Notes: generated by a model not told the origin, from the sequence alone. Shown: positions 1-9,748, counted from the first letter of the stretch. The stretch is 64,000 bases of DNA from Paenibacillus polymyxa M1 (GCF_000237325.1 NC_017543.1:186001-250000); one strand, 5' to 3'. Translations and numbers: made by a program.

Positions 1-747
1 TTCTGTGTCTTTAGCGAGAAATACGGAGAAACGATTGAGGTTGAGGCACTTAAGGAGTTTAAGGTGTATCTCAGCAATTATCCATTGCTTGCCTTAAAAC
101 ATGATGTTGGACAAGCCATTTATCGAACCTTGGAAAAGCACTTTCAGGAGAAAGACTATACGGTTATCACCCCTGAATTCGGTTGTTTATATCGCGGCCG
201 TACTCGCAAGCGAGATACAACTAAACCTTTTTCCAAGGAAAATATGTGGGCTCCACCTGCAGGTTTACCACAACATGGTCGGTATAATTGTATTGGCGTA
301 CCAGTACTTTACGTTTGCAACAGGCTGGATGCCATCCCATATGAAATACATCCTACACATGAAGATACCTTGGATATTGGTGACTTCCAGATTCTAAAAG
401 ATGAACTCAAGCTATTTGATATCGGTTCATTTGATCCAAACTTTCAAGGATTCTTCAACGAAGAGAACGAAGAAACAAAAGCTCTTAAAGAAGCGTATCT
501 TCTTCCAAACTTCATCGGAGCGTGTTGCAGTTTAATTGGATTTAATGGCGTACAATATGAGGGAGTTCACAGCAACGTTTATGGGAATAGAAGTGAATAT
601 AATACTTACATCAATTTCGCTTTATTTAATATTACCCCTGACAAGGATATTGAAATAAACAATATACTGAGCTACACTCCTCAAATTACAATTTCCCTAA
701 AAGAAATTCCTAAAACAACCACCATAAGTCCGGTATCGTACTTTTAA
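1..747 (+). CDS. RES-domain protein, 3' part (5' end outside window)
   Basis: The reading frame is open from base 1 and ends at a TAA, so only the C-terminal 248 residues are present. The visible part fits a RES domain: an arginine-rich YRGR motif, then a WAPP...GRYN stretch, a GVPVLY strand, an acidic helix (AIPYE) and a late SEYNTYINFALF segment. RES proteins are known as NAD-degrading toxins of type II toxin-antitoxin pairs; longer versions carry an N-terminal HEPN/RES domain, which could lie upstream here. No antitoxin gene is visible downstream, where the DNA is decayed. Assignment is from motif order only. Confidence 0.6.
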   Translation, partial: FCVFSEKYGETIEVEALKEFKVYLSNYPLLALKHDVGQAIYRTLEKHFQEKDYTVITPEFGCLYRGRTRKRDTTKPFSKENMWAPPAGLPQHGRYNCIGVPVLYVCNRLDAIPYEIHPTHEDTLDIGDFQILKDELKLFDIGSFDPNFQGFFNEENEETKALKEAYLLPNFIGACCSLIGFNGVQYEGVHSNVYGNRSEYNTYINFALFNITPDKDIEINNILSYTPQITISLKEIPKTTTISPVSYF

Positions 748-748
748 G

Positions 749-1050
749 ATGAACTTTCAGCCCTCCGCGTTGCTTTTGAAAGAGAGCAGGGGGCTATTCT
801 ATAACATTTTCCTTATCCTTATCTATCACTTCAAGTCCAAGTTTCGAAAAAAGCTTTGCCGAATTAGAGGGCACTCTTGGAAGCGACATGTATGGAGAGG
901 ACAAGGTGATCGGAAGTTTGAGGTACTACCTTATTACGGCCAAACAGTTGCTGAGATATGTGGGTTATTCGACAGTGTGTATATATTTTTCTATAAGAGC
1001 ATTAGGGGAAATGCAGGAGCAATACCAGGAGGAAAAAGCAAGGACTTAAC
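749..1050 (+). pseudogene. decayed gene fragment, unknown
   Basis: After the RES stop the sequence carries protein-like stretches in different frames. The best is from about 850 to 1047 and reads SFAELEGTLGSDMYG, KVIGSLRYYLITAKQLL and RALGEMQEQYQEEKA before a stop. An overlapping 106-codon open frame starting at 749 is arginine-rich and looks less like a real protein. I read this as a frameshifted relic of a cytoplasmic protein of unknown family. Confidence 0.4.
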
Positions 1051-1129
1051 AGAGGAATCGAAGATCTGAAAAATGCGGCATGACGGTAACTTGGTCAGTC
1101 TCAATCTAAATTATCCTGGCCAGTTACTA

Positions 1130-1612
1130 TTACCACATTGCGACCTTGTTCAACAAGTGTTATAGGGTATCTATACTACCGTCAGAGTTGGTATCGAACA
1201 AATTAAACAAGTTCATTTTGCTATGTCCCAGGATCAAGTACAGGTTTTGATCACAGTTTATGAGCAAGGGGAAACAAAAATTTTGTGGTGAACATGGATG
1301 TCTATTACGAAAAAAACGATGATGTACTGTTTCTTTATGATGGCGACCAAGCAGGTAATATGGTACTCTATCCGCAGGACGAATACTGACTGAAAAGGGT
1401 ATCAATACGTTAGTTGGAGAATTGCGAAGTGGAAGAGTCTGCTGTGTCATTCATTCCTAAGGGATAGTTTCAAGAAATCTATCAAAATAAGCATATAGAC
1501 GATTGGAAATACGAGATATTCTCAAGAATCATTCACTGGATGAGATTGAGAAATATATTCAGGAAATAAAAAATTTAGCTAATGCGTCTGTAGGTGATGG
1601 ATCAGTTCTATG
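1130..1612 (+). pseudogene. multiply frameshifted relic, unknown
   Basis: Good-looking peptide pieces follow one another in changing frames: VGIEQIKQVHFAMSQDQVQV, then MDVYYEKNDDVLFLYDGDQA, then TEKGINTLVGELRSG, then LDEIEKYIQEIKNLANASVG. No frame stays open across them. The pieces keep their order, as expected for a gene that decayed by small indels. Function unknown. Confidence 0.45.
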
Positions 1613-1630
1613 AAAGGTTGTGAATTACAA

Positions 1631-2323
1631 ATGGCAGCAGAAAAAAAGAATCGATCCAAAACTTTTTCTGTTTCATCGCAAAATACAGTAGCCGAGTCAA
1701 CTTTCGCTCTCCGAAATGTAATCAAGCAAGAACACAACCTTGATGTGGATGTAAAGGTCAGGATTCATGGTTGGCCTACTACACTTCATCTTGCAAAACT
1801 GGCCATGAAGGACATGGTGGTGGGTACTGAAGGATGGGAAAGAAACTGCAGAGAGGTTCCAGGCTATCTGGATAATGGTAAAAATAAAGGGATTCTTAAT
1901 GTTATTGATGCAAAAGGAACAGGAGTAAACAAAGGGCTGGAGTTGATTATCTTCAAATCAGAAGGGGAAAAGATCCATCGCCCGCGTGCAATTCCTAAGA
2001 ATTTTGCAAAGTATAGTAAAGTAGCCTATGCGATCATGTCTATTCGTTCGATTATTCGGGAACTTTATGGGGTTGATGCTTTCATAGAGGTGCAGGCTAA
2101 AGTGAAAATTTCGCAATACCACCTGATACCTTCAGTTAATTCGAACGTCACTATAGAGACTGCAAGGGAGATTTTGTCTTCGGTGGCAATTGGAACAAAG
2201 TGGATCAAACACGAACTGACAAGGCAACACACATCCTCCTGGGGTACTTATGATTTAGGTATATCAGGGAACAACGTGAATTTTAGTATTTCTATTGATC
2301 TACCGAATAATTCACAGGACTAG
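1631..2323 (+). CDS. hypothetical protein, 230 aa
   Basis: Unrecognised protein. I prefer the ATG at 1631 (MAAEKKNRSK) because a GAAAGG ribosome site lies about 13 bases upstream; an in-frame ATG at 1610 has none. The N-terminus is lysine-rich, the rest mixed alpha/beta with no signal peptide or membrane helix, so it is probably cytoplasmic. It sits directly after the relic region and 90 bases before the next gene, with which it may be co-transcribed. No catalytic motif is visible. Confidence 0.5.
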   Translation: MAAEKKNRSKTFSVSSQNTVAESTFALRNVIKQEHNLDVDVKVRIHGWPTTLHLAKLAMKDMVVGTEGWERNCREVPGYLDNGKNKGILNVIDAKGTGVNKGLELIIFKSEGEKIHRPRAIPKNFAKYSKVAYAIMSIRSIIRELYGVDAFIEVQAKVKISQYHLIPSVNSNVTIETAREILSSVAIGTKWIKHELTRQHTSSWGTYDLGISGNNVNFSISIDLPNNSQD

Positions 2324-2414
2324 GCTTACACTTCCCATAGACATGAGCTGCTGACGGGGTTATGGGATAACATGTATAAGAAATAAATAATCATGTTCAT
2401 GGAGGTGGTATATT

Positions 2415-3065
2415 ATGACTCAATTCTCAGTAGGACTATTTGATCGCTTGTTCGGAAAGAAAACTACGCTTGAATTATCTGATGGTAGTGGGGGTATTGT
2501 TAAGCGTACCGTAACAGAAAAGTGGTTAGAAACAATGCAGGAACAAGGGAAAATATCGGTTGTTAGAGAATCTGCTTTAGATTCAATAAGTACCGAAATG
2601 GCAGTGGGATTCGTCTTTAAGGCGGCTATGGATGATCTTTCTTTGAAATGGGAAAATATCAAAAGCGAAATAATAGGATACGATGTAATTTTTAATGATG
2701 TCCCTGAAGAATGGGCTCAGTTTGAGTTCATACTTGCTTCGATAGGGCTAGACTTACTAGCAGTATACAACCTTTATTCTAAAGAGCAAGCAATTGAAAT
2801 ACATGAGCAGGTATTAACGTTGGTCGGTAAGATGGACGAGATCGGGGAGAACTCGTCAACAGCCGTACATGATTATTATTTAGTGGCATCGGATGCTGTG
2901 AGTAACGCAGAAAGCCCTTTGGAATATGTAGCTTCTTTTTTATGTCATCGACTTGATCTTGCAGAAGATATTGGACCAATCGCCTTAACAGGTATTATGG
3001 CTGGTATTACACAACTCGCGGGAAAATGGAGATGGATTGAACAAAACTTCACCGTGTCCGCTTAA
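2415..3065 (+). CDS. hypothetical protein, 216 aa
   Basis: Unrecognised acidic soluble protein starting MTQFSVGLFDRLFGKK. A strong GGAGGTGG ribosome site lies about 7 bases before the ATG. Helices predominate, with several acidic stretches in the middle and a hydrophobic C-terminal part (LTGIMAGITQLAGKWRW). It ends 18 bases before the start of a small CxxC protein whose ribosome site follows this stop, so the two probably form one transcript. Confidence 0.55.
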   Translation: MTQFSVGLFDRLFGKKTTLELSDGSGGIVKRTVTEKWLETMQEQGKISVVRESALDSISTEMAVGFVFKAAMDDLSLKWENIKSEIIGYDVIFNDVPEEWAQFEFILASIGLDLLAVYNLYSKEQAIEIHEQVLTLVGKMDEIGENSSTAVHDYYLVASDAVSNAESPLEYVASFLCHRLDLAEDIGPIALTGIMAGITQLAGKWRWIEQNFTVSA

Positions 3066-3083
3066 CTATAGGAGGAAGTTAAA

Positions 3084-3263
3084 ATAAACGAGGAATTTTA
3101 TAAAAAGATGGCTGAATTACTGGCTACTCCAAAAAAATTTGAGCTAGGTCCTCTGATGTTCTGTTGCGATATTTGTAAAAAATTCAAACCCAGTAATAGT
3201 CAACTTAAAAATGGAATACAAGTCTGTAAAGATTGTTCTACCATCATCCCGTTAGAGGAATGA
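3084..3263 (+). CDS. small CxxC zinc-ribbon-like protein, possible ATA start
   Basis: A 59-codon frame follows a perfect GGAGG (3071-3075). The codon at normal spacing is ATA at 3084; the first ATG in frame is at 3108, with only a weak GAGG about 14 bases before it. The protein has two CxxC knuckles (CDICKK and CKDC) about 20 residues apart, preceded by another Cys, like a small zinc ribbon. It ends PLEE. It follows the 216-residue gene closely. Either it uses a rare ATA start, or the real product begins at 3108 (51 residues). Confidence 0.5.
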   Translation: MNEEFYKKMAELLATPKKFELGPLMFCCDICKKFKPSNSQLKNGIQVCKDCSTIIPLEE

Positions 3264-3501
3264 AAAGATTGGGGAAAATGAATCTACTAGAAAAGCTGTG
3301 CGAAGAAAATAAAATGACTTTATACAACATATGTGAGCCCAGGAGTATATCTTTCTGTAGGAAAAACCGCCTCATCATGGACGAAAAATCGGGCTTTCCT
3401 GTCAATACATCACATACAGCCAATTCTCCATCCAGTGTTGTTCCAGGGCTCATTACAGCTGCGGCTGTTATAATTCCCCAAAGCGGGATGTAATCTCATT
3501 T
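3264..3501. other. no gene recognised
   Basis: Open frames exist on both strands here but overlap each other and lack ribosome sites or recognisable protein. I see only decayed sequence between the CxxC protein and the minus-strand relic that follows. Confidence 0.4.
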
Positions 3502-3922
3502 TTATGACGCGTATACACCCGGATCTGAACCATATGGGGTTGGACTGACCGCAGGCTGAGAGAAACCGGAGAGTCTACTTGTTTTTACGAACTCAGTGTC
3601 GGCGATCTGTACGGGCGTATCTCCAAATCGAAGATTAAAGATGTGATTGAGCTGCTGGATCGGCTGATGAAGAAAGCCTGATAAGACCAGTACCTCTCCC
3701 GTATATATGTTCCTATCGACTTTTACATCAAATAAGGATGAGCCAATCTTGAAAGTATTCATCAAAGGTTTCTCATCAAATAATAAGCTATAGCCCGTAA
3801 AATATCGAACAGTTTATGGTTTTTGAGATACATCAACTATTCCCCAGTTAAAACTCATCTCACAGTTGCTCATATTTTCGATTTCATCACATTTAATTGC
3901 AATAAAGCGGATTTCCTGATCT
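3502..3922 (-). pseudogene. minus-strand relic with in-frame stop
   Basis: Read on the minus strand, one frame runs DQEIRFIAIKCDEIENMSN and SFNWGIVDVSQKP, hits a stop at 3814-3816, and continues in the same frame as TVRYFTGYSLLFDEKP, KIGSSLFDVKVDRNIYTG and LHQPIQQLNHIFNLRFGDTP to a stop at 3502. Both halves look like one soluble protein broken by a nonsense change; there is also no good start at the 5' end. Family not recognised. Confidence 0.5.
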
Positions 3923-4703
3923 GTGTATTAAATTAAATAAGATATGTCATTTCTGGCTCATGAAATTGGGCTACCCCTTTTAGTAGAACCCGTTTCCTTT
4001 CCGATCACTGTGATTCTGGAGTCATTACTGATACTCGGATCGCCTGACTTCCCCAGGGAAACCCAGCTCTTCAATTATTGACATGGTCATGGAACAACCT
4101 CATTTCTAATTCTTCCAATCCATCACTTCATGCTCAGTTCATTTTGAGCGGAAAATTAAAACTAGTCCTCAACAAAATGAACACGCTCTCACAATCATCT
4201 CTTTCTCGAACTTGATCCCTCAATGATACACTTGGAATGTCGTAGAGACTTAAAGATATATATTGCTGAACTAAATGAGCCAAAGTGCTTCAACGAATAG
4301 GGGGGTCATCGGATGAATATCGAAGAGAAGATACGAGATTTATGATCTTGAATCGCCTTCACCATTTACTGAATTCCGTCAAAATGAGTGAATATTTAAG
4401 ACGGAATCATTATCTTTCAAATCAGCACTTGTTAAATGGAAACAATCAGCAACAACCATTACACAATCACTTACTGAATGATTTTCATTTTAAAAAAACG
4501 GTATGTACGAAGATAAGAAAATTGGGAACATGGTAGAAAGCTTTAAGCGATAGGATATGCAGCTAAAAAGAATTAAAAGGTTTAATTGGTATAAACTTCA
4601 CCAAGAATAACATAAGGTGGTGACTTACATAAGATGCAAGTGGCGGTTTAGTACTTAGAGGTTAAATTAGGACAGATTTATGAGAATAAATTTTATAATG
4701 TAA
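3923..4703. other. decayed intergenic region
   Basis: No intact gene. On the minus strand about 3960-4130 there are short peptide-like pieces (IEELGFPGE, DSRITVIGKE) that could belong to the same relic as 3502-3922. A plus-strand open frame at 4285-4536 has no convincing protein character. The last 100 bases are the upstream region of the SLH gene. Confidence 0.35.
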
Positions 4704-4719
4704 GGGAGATCACCATTTG

Positions 4720-7700
4720 ATGAAAATCAAGAAACATTTAAGTACACTGCTTGTAACAAGCTTATTAGTGGGAGGATTTATTGGTTTTGGTATTAAAACT
4801 GAGGCTTCTGGATCTTTTAATACAAAATATCAACTTTTAAGCCCCGGAGAAGTTAATTTATATTGGGATCAACAGCCAATAAGTGGGAACTATTGGATCT
4901 ATCGTGATAATGTGCTTTTAGGAAAGGTGCCGGCTGGATACGTTCCTTCCTTCTGGGATGAAGAGGCAACACCTGGAACTCACGTTTATCGGATAGACGC
5001 GATTGACACAGTGACCGGAACCAAACTTATAGACAGTGAAAGTATCACTGTGAACACTAAAGAAGCTGATGAAGCCCTTCCAACTTCCTTTAAAATTGGA
5101 AATAGAACTGCGAGTGTTAATGCTTCATTTGTAAAAATAGGTGGGGTTGTCTTTAGACCGTTGGCCGATAATTATCTAATATCTTCTAAAGCAGTTGTAG
5201 AATCTAACTGGCTTCCATCAAACTGGAAGAAAAATGACTTTTCAAACTCAGGATTAGATAAGAAAATAGAAAACACTTGGTTGCCAACGCTAAATGATAC
5301 TGAGTATGAATCACTTAAAGTTACATCATACAGCGCCCCAGGATGGGAAGGTAATCTAATTACTAATCCAATTGTAGATGAGCGGGCTGTCCCCCCTACC
5401 ATGAAAGAACTACTGAAATATTCTAGTCTCTATGATATTCCGACAGAGAATCTAAACGCTGGACAGTTTGTAAGAGACAAGATGTTCAATAACTCTATAA
5501 CTTATGTCTATGGTAGCTCTGACAATATTCATAAAATACGGGTTCACAGAAGTACTTCGAGCTCTTTTCCCACAGCTTTAGTTATAACTTTGAAGAGTTC
5601 AACCAAACTTTCAGGAGAAGGGACTAGTAGAAATCCATACACTATATCTAGTGTAGGTCCAGAAAATCCATCCTTACAAACTCCAAACGGGTTAAAGCTA
5701 GTGTCTTCTAAAGCAGGCCATACTTCTTTCTCCTGGGACATTGTAGAAAAAGCTACTTCTTACATTGTAAAACGCGATGGAATTGACATTGGGACTGTCA
5801 GTACTACAGTTTTTGAGGATAGCTCTACTGTAGCTGGCAGCTCTTATAATTATACTATTACTGCAAAAGGTACTGATGGTAGTAGTAGTCAAGAATCCGC
5901 TAGCCTGAAGATAGACGTACAGGCTCCCCCAGTATTAAAAGCACCCGCTAACTTTAAAGAACTTGGCAAAACTCATAATTCTGTACTTCTAGGCTGGGAT
6001 GCTGTCGTGGGTGCAACATCCTATCAGTTAACTAGCGACGGTTCAGTAGCGTATGAAGGTTCTAATACTCAGATCAATATTTCCTCACTGAGTCCAGGGG
6101 ATTATACCTTTAAAGTTAAAGCGATTTCAGACGGGATTTCAGGGCCCGAATCGATAGTAAAAGTTTCTATCAAAGAAAACACTTTGGATTATCCCATCGG
6201 TTTAAGCGTTACGAATGCAACTTACAACACTATTTCTCTTAAATGGAACTCAGTTAATGGCGCTGAAAGTTACATCATCCAAAGGGATGGAGTAGAAGTA
6301 GGTAGAACAACTAATACAAATTTTAGTGATGAGAATGTGCAGCCTGGTGCTCAATATGATTACGGTGTAATGGCAATTAATGGATCTATAAAAAGTGAAA
6401 ATAGTAAATTGACAGTAACCGTTCCTACAAAACCTATTGAAGGATTAGCTCCTGGAATACCTAGTGGTTTTAAAGTAACTCGAGCTTATGCTGATAAAGT
6501 AAAATTACAGTGGGCAACTGTAAGTGATGCTACTTATTATGACCTGATTAGAGATTCAGGAACTCTTGTTTATCGTGGTCCATTGACCGCTATAACAGAC
6601 GAGACAACTGGTCCTGAGGAATCATATACGTACCACATTATCGCAGCTAATCAGTTTGGTAAGAGCTTACCCTCCTCTACGATAGCAGTCACCACTCCTG
6701 CTGAAGCTCCTGCAATTGTAGTGAGTCCTTCTCCAGTAGTAGAAGGAACAATTACTTTTAAATTTAATATGGTAGAGGGAGCGCAAAGTTATAAAGTAGA
6801 GCGCAACCCTGAAGTGACATATGACAATAACGGTAATGGTACGTTTCATTTAACTTACTTCAACACTGTAACTGGAGAAACAAGAGATTATGGAAACGTC
6901 ACTCCGATCGATAACAAACTACCTTTTTATGAAACAGGAGTTGACCCGGGCAAAGATTATCATTACGAGATCACTGCCATTCGAATGTCGTCACTTGGTA
7001 TCCCTGAGGTCATAGGTAAGAGTGAAGTATCTATAAATACACCTTCTGATGGTAGTGGTGTTACAATCCCTGCAGAAGAAGACTCTACTCAAGATAAACC
7101 TGGGGACAAAAGTAAAAGTAAAAAGAACAAAGATTCTCACGAGGATGTTATTTCAAATAACAGCACTGGTAAAGCAATTACCGGAAGTAGTGGTAGTACT
7201 TTATCTAGTGTGAAAAATAGCATTAGCCCTGATAGCTCCAAAAGATTTGCTGAAATTACAAACGCACCTCAATCTACCGTTAGTGAATCCACATATATGT
7301 TCACTGACCTTACTGGAAACTTTGCAGAACAGGCTGTTTACTCATTAGCCAAGCATGGTACCATTATTGGTTATGAAGATGGTACCTTTGGACCCGATAA
7401 GAAAATATCTAGAGCCGAGTTTGCCATAATGTTAACAAGAGCTATGAAGTATTCAAGTGATGAAGGTTACGTAAACAATTTCAAAGATTTTGATATGAAT
7501 ACTTGGTATTCTAAAGAGTTGGCAGTCGCCTTGAATAACAAAGTCACTAAGGGCTTCGATAAAGATACCTACAAACCCAATTCCTTAATACCACGTGAAC
7601 AAGCAGCTGTCATGGTTGCTAATATAATGAGAACTAAAATGGCGGATAACGGCAATGAAATTTTATACACCGACAAAAATAACATTATTGATTGGGCCAG

Positions 7701-7839
7701 ATCTGATGTTCTTTTCACATCATCTCTAGATATTTTTAATGGTTACTCTGATGGAACTTTTCTCCCTAAACGACAGATAACCAGAGCAGAGGCAGCCGTT
7801 GTGATTTATAGAATGCTATCCAAAATCAATAATAAGTGA
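4720..7839 (+). CDS. secreted SLH-domain surface protein with fibronectin III repeats
   Basis: Extracellular, cell-wall-attached protein. A lysine-rich N-terminus and hydrophobic helix (residues about 5-28) form a signal peptide ending near TEASG. Residues about 95-315 resemble a DUF6273-like sensor/binding region, closing with a TLKSSTKLSG...GTSRNPYTI stretch. About 320-660 hold four fibronectin type III-like repeats (repeated SWDIVEKATSYIVKRDG-type strands). A lysine/serine linker follows. The C-terminus carries three SLH modules (about 863-910, 925-970, 985-1035) with IIGYEDGTFGPDKKISRAEF-type signatures, which in known proteins bind pyruvylated wall polymer. An AAGGGAGAT ribosome site serves ATG 4720; TTG 4717 is an alternative. 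Ligand unknown. Confidence 0.85.
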   Translation: MKIKKHLSTLLVTSLLVGGFIGFGIKTEASGSFNTKYQLLSPGEVNLYWDQQPISGNYWIYRDNVLLGKVPAGYVPSFWDEEATPGTHVYRIDAIDTVTGTKLIDSESITVNTKEADEALPTSFKIGNRTASVNASFVKIGGVVFRPLADNYLISSKAVVESNWLPSNWKKNDFSNSGLDKKIENTWLPTLNDTEYESLKVTSYSAPGWEGNLITNPIVDERAVPPTMKELLKYSSLYDIPTENLNAGQFVRDKMFNNSITYVYGSSDNIHKIRVHRSTSSSFPTALVITLKSSTKLSGEGTSRNPYTISSVGPENPSLQTPNGLKLVSSKAGHTSFSWDIVEKATSYIVKRDGIDIGTVSTTVFEDSSTVAGSSYNYTITAKGTDGSSSQESASLKIDVQAPPVLKAPANFKELGKTHNSVLLGWDAVVGATSYQLTSDGSVAYEGSNTQINISSLSPGDYTFKVKAISDGISGPESIVKVSIKENTLDYPIGLSVTNATYNTISLKWNSVNGAESYIIQRDGVEVGRTTNTNFSDENVQPGAQYDYGVMAINGSIKSENSKLTVTVPTKPIEGLAPGIPSGFKVTRAYADKVKLQWATVSDATYYDLIRDSGTLVYRGPLTAITDETTGPEESYTYHIIAANQFGKSLPSSTIAVTTPAEAPAIVVSPSPVVEGTITFKFNMVEGAQSYKVERNPEVTYDNNGNGTFHLTYFNTVTGETRDYGNVTPIDNKLPFYETGVDPGKDYHYEITAIRMSSLGIPEVIGKSEVSINTPSDGSGVTIPAEEDSTQDKPGDKSKSKKNKDSHEDVISNNSTGKAITGSSGSTLSSVKNSISPDSSKRFAEITNAPQSTVSESTYMFTDLTGNFAEQAVYSLAKHGTIIGYEDGTFGPDKKISRAEFAIMLTRAMKYSSDEGYVNNFKDFDMNTWYSKELAVALNNKVTKGFDKDTYKPNSLIPREQAAVMVANIMRTKMADNGNEILYTDKNNIIDWARSDVLFTSSLDIFNGYSDGTFLPKRQITRAEAAVVIYRMLSKINNK

Positions 7840-8012
7840 TGTACAATGTGAGTAACGGTTATGGATGAGACAAATTTCATTAATAAATGAGACTTTTAAA
7901 CGGTACATTTTGATACTATAGTTATTTGGCGAATAGAATTCCGGCCACGAAATAATTAATCTCATGCTAAGCATAACGAATCTAAATTTGTGCTCATTTA
8001 GTCTCAACTATT

Positions 8013-8058
8013 CACATACAAGAGGGCAATTTCTATTTTCTGAAATTGCCCTCTATGT
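8013..8058. terminator. long hairpin, possible terminator
   Basis: AGAGGGCAATTTC (8021-8033) pairs with GAAATTGCCCTCT (8041-8053), flanked by CACATA/TATGTG extending the stem. It lies 180 bases after the SLH gene. The 3' side has only a mixed TTATATATTATT tail, so termination is plausible but not certain. Confidence 0.45.
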
Positions 8059-8416
8059 GTTATATATTATTATCAACTCTATGGTGCATCATGCAAAACC
8101 TATGCACATCAAAGAGATCGCTTCCCATTTTTCGAACAAAAATGAAAGAACAATTCGTGGCAGACGATACTGAGAATTGAAAGATCGGTGTGAGCGGGTC
8201 GCCCGTAGGGGTTAAATGCTCCCTAATTTTTAAATATAGTCTTCCCCTGATACACGACAACAAAGGGAGGAAGATCGCAGATCGCAGATATGTCAAAAGC
8301 GCAGGAATTACAAATACCCCGACCAGAGTATTTACGGCTTGATTATATTTGTATATATAATTAAGCAATAGGGATGTCAATCAACCCGTATCGTTCTTCT
8401 CTATGTTAAAGGCAAC

Positions 8417-8614
8417 TTGATCTCTTAAAATGTGTGTGCTAGGATGAAACTATTGATTTTAAACATTCAGACTCTGGCAAGCGCCATAAGAGTCAATCAT
8501 GCAGATAAAAGCGCTCCTCCGAGTGAACGATTAGCCTTACTTAGGGTCGAATTCCACCTTACGTGCGGTCGTTTATTGGGAGGGTCGTTTTTTTTTGTGC
8601 CCAATCACAACCCA
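8417..8614 (+). promoter_or_regulatory. class I leader: promoter, ANGC hairpin, terminator
   Basis: TTGATC (8417-8422) and TAGGAT (8440-8445) are 17 bases apart. The ANGC element is 8470-8494: GACTC/GAGTC outer stem, TGGC/GCCA inner stem, loop AAGC. A long stem (8510-8530 with 8569-8588) followed by a run of nine T forms an intrinsic terminator before the gene. CACAACCCA is at 8606-8614, then the ribosome site. Layout matches the other class I leaders in this window. Confidence 0.75.
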
Positions 8615-8647
8615 TTCAAAATTAATCAAGCTAAGGAGAAAATGAAA

Positions 8648-9484
8648 ATGCCAGAATTTAAAATGGTCAGTAATGAAGGCATCCGCAAACTACACACGAA
8701 GGACCTGCTTACAGCAGTAAAAATGACATGTGATTACGAGGGTGACTTATTCGCTAATGATCGCCGTATAATTTCCTGCCTTAATAACTCTCAAGCGGAC
8801 AACACCCGAAAGCTGCTGGAGTATGGCATTACCTCATACGTGAACCAGCGGAACCATAGCTGGAATTACCGATACACGGACCCAACTAAGAATGTCGAAA
8901 ACTATTACGTACATCACTATCATTATTCGTGGGGTGGGGACCAAAAGATCGATTTTACGATCAAAGAGTATCCCGAATCTGATCAGGATCACATGTTCAC
9001 TTCACTTGCTGACGTTATGAAGTTTGTACGTAAAACGGTTGCAGCCTCACCATTTCAGCATGACATGGACACAGACATTTATGTAAAACTTTTCGGTGCA
9101 GACGGGCTAATTCACTTCGCATATGGGGATTGGAAAAGCGAAGGCGAACCTCAGATATTTGCTCTTGGAAAAGAAGGTCACAAACCAATTTATGGAGCCA
9201 AACATTATATGCGGAAACGTTATGATAAACTGCAAGCTAAATTTGGCGGTTATACGTTTGTCCCTGCAGATTCAGAAAGTCCCGGGGTCTACAAAGCTGG
9301 TGATGTTATCGTACTTAAGGCTGACATTGATGGTCTTGACCATAATGAACTTTATCTCATTTCCAAAAAGGAAACAACTGGCGAAGATCCGGAGCTTACC
9401 ATCCAATCCCTTAAAGACTATAAGGTCAGTGCGAAAGTGCAAAGCAGCATGATCACATTCCCGAAAATAGGCGTAAAAAATTAG
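8648..9484 (+). CDS. hypothetical protein, 278 aa, leader-controlled
   Basis: Unrecognised soluble protein (MPEFKMVSNEGIRKL). AAGGAG lies 9-10 bases before ATG 8648; ATG 8642 is too close to it. The middle is rich in aromatic residues and histidine (YYVHHYHYSWGG), and about residues 140-165 contain a strand pattern ending DGLIHFAYGDW that loosely resembles the corresponding part of the 356-residue protein at 11001. There is no membrane helix. The gene is alone between its own class I leader and a strong terminator at 9506, so it is a single-gene unit whose transcription would have to pass the leader terminator. Confidence 0.6.
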   Translation: MPEFKMVSNEGIRKLHTKDLLTAVKMTCDYEGDLFANDRRIISCLNNSQADNTRKLLEYGITSYVNQRNHSWNYRYTDPTKNVENYYVHHYHYSWGGDQKIDFTIKEYPESDQDHMFTSLADVMKFVRKTVAASPFQHDMDTDIYVKLFGADGLIHFAYGDWKSEGEPQIFALGKEGHKPIYGAKHYMRKRYDKLQAKFGGYTFVPADSESPGVYKAGDVIVLKADIDGLDHNELYLISKKETTGEDPELTIQSLKDYKVSAKVQSSMITFPKIGVKN

Positions 9485-9505
9485 AATATTTTGGTTCTTG
9501 ATTAA

Positions 9506-9530
9506 AAAAGAGCTGCGTCGCAGCTCTTTT
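9506..9530 (+). terminator. intrinsic terminator
   Basis: AAAAGAGCTGCG/CGCAGCTCTTTT perfect stem with T tail, 20 bases after the stop of the 278-residue gene. Confidence 0.8.
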
Positions 9531-9594
9531 GCCACTTCGTACGCTCCAATCGAACAACTCTAAAAATTAAACTTTTCTTCACATTAGTAAATTG

Positions 9595-9711
9595 GATTAT
9601 GGCACATGCCGGCGGCCAGTTAATCATAAGCGCTCCTCTGAGCGAATGTTCTACCATAAGGTAGGAGTTGCACTTCTATAAGAACATTCATTGGTGAGGA
9701 TCGCTTTTTTT
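9595..9711 (+). promoter_or_regulatory. class I leader, variant hairpin
   Basis: The hairpin at 9595-9625 has outer stem GATTA/TAATC and inner TGGC/GCCA, but an 11-base loop (containing CATGC) replaces the ANGC tetraloop. Next comes a long terminator stem (9629-9653 with 9681-9705, AGCG...CGCT) with seven T and a GCGTTTG tail, as in other members. No clear -35/-10 pair was found and there is no CACAACCCA. Confidence 0.6.
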
Positions 9712-9748
9712 GCGTTTGAGATTCCAAATTGAGAAGGAGAACACAAGT

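Noticed and set aside
749..1069. 106-codon plus-strand reading frame
   Set aside because: Arginine- and lysine-rich shadow; a neighbouring frame over the same DNA is more protein-like and no ribosome site precedes it.
4285..4536. 83-codon plus-strand frame
   Set aside because: Asn/His/Gln-rich low-quality translation without a ribosome site, in decayed DNA.
8470..8494. ANGC hairpins as DNA operators for a repressor
   Set aside because: The outer stems change sequence from copy to copy while staying paired; a DNA-binding repressor would need conserved bases rather than conserved pairing. Only the loop, its closing pair and the A-rich bulge are constant.
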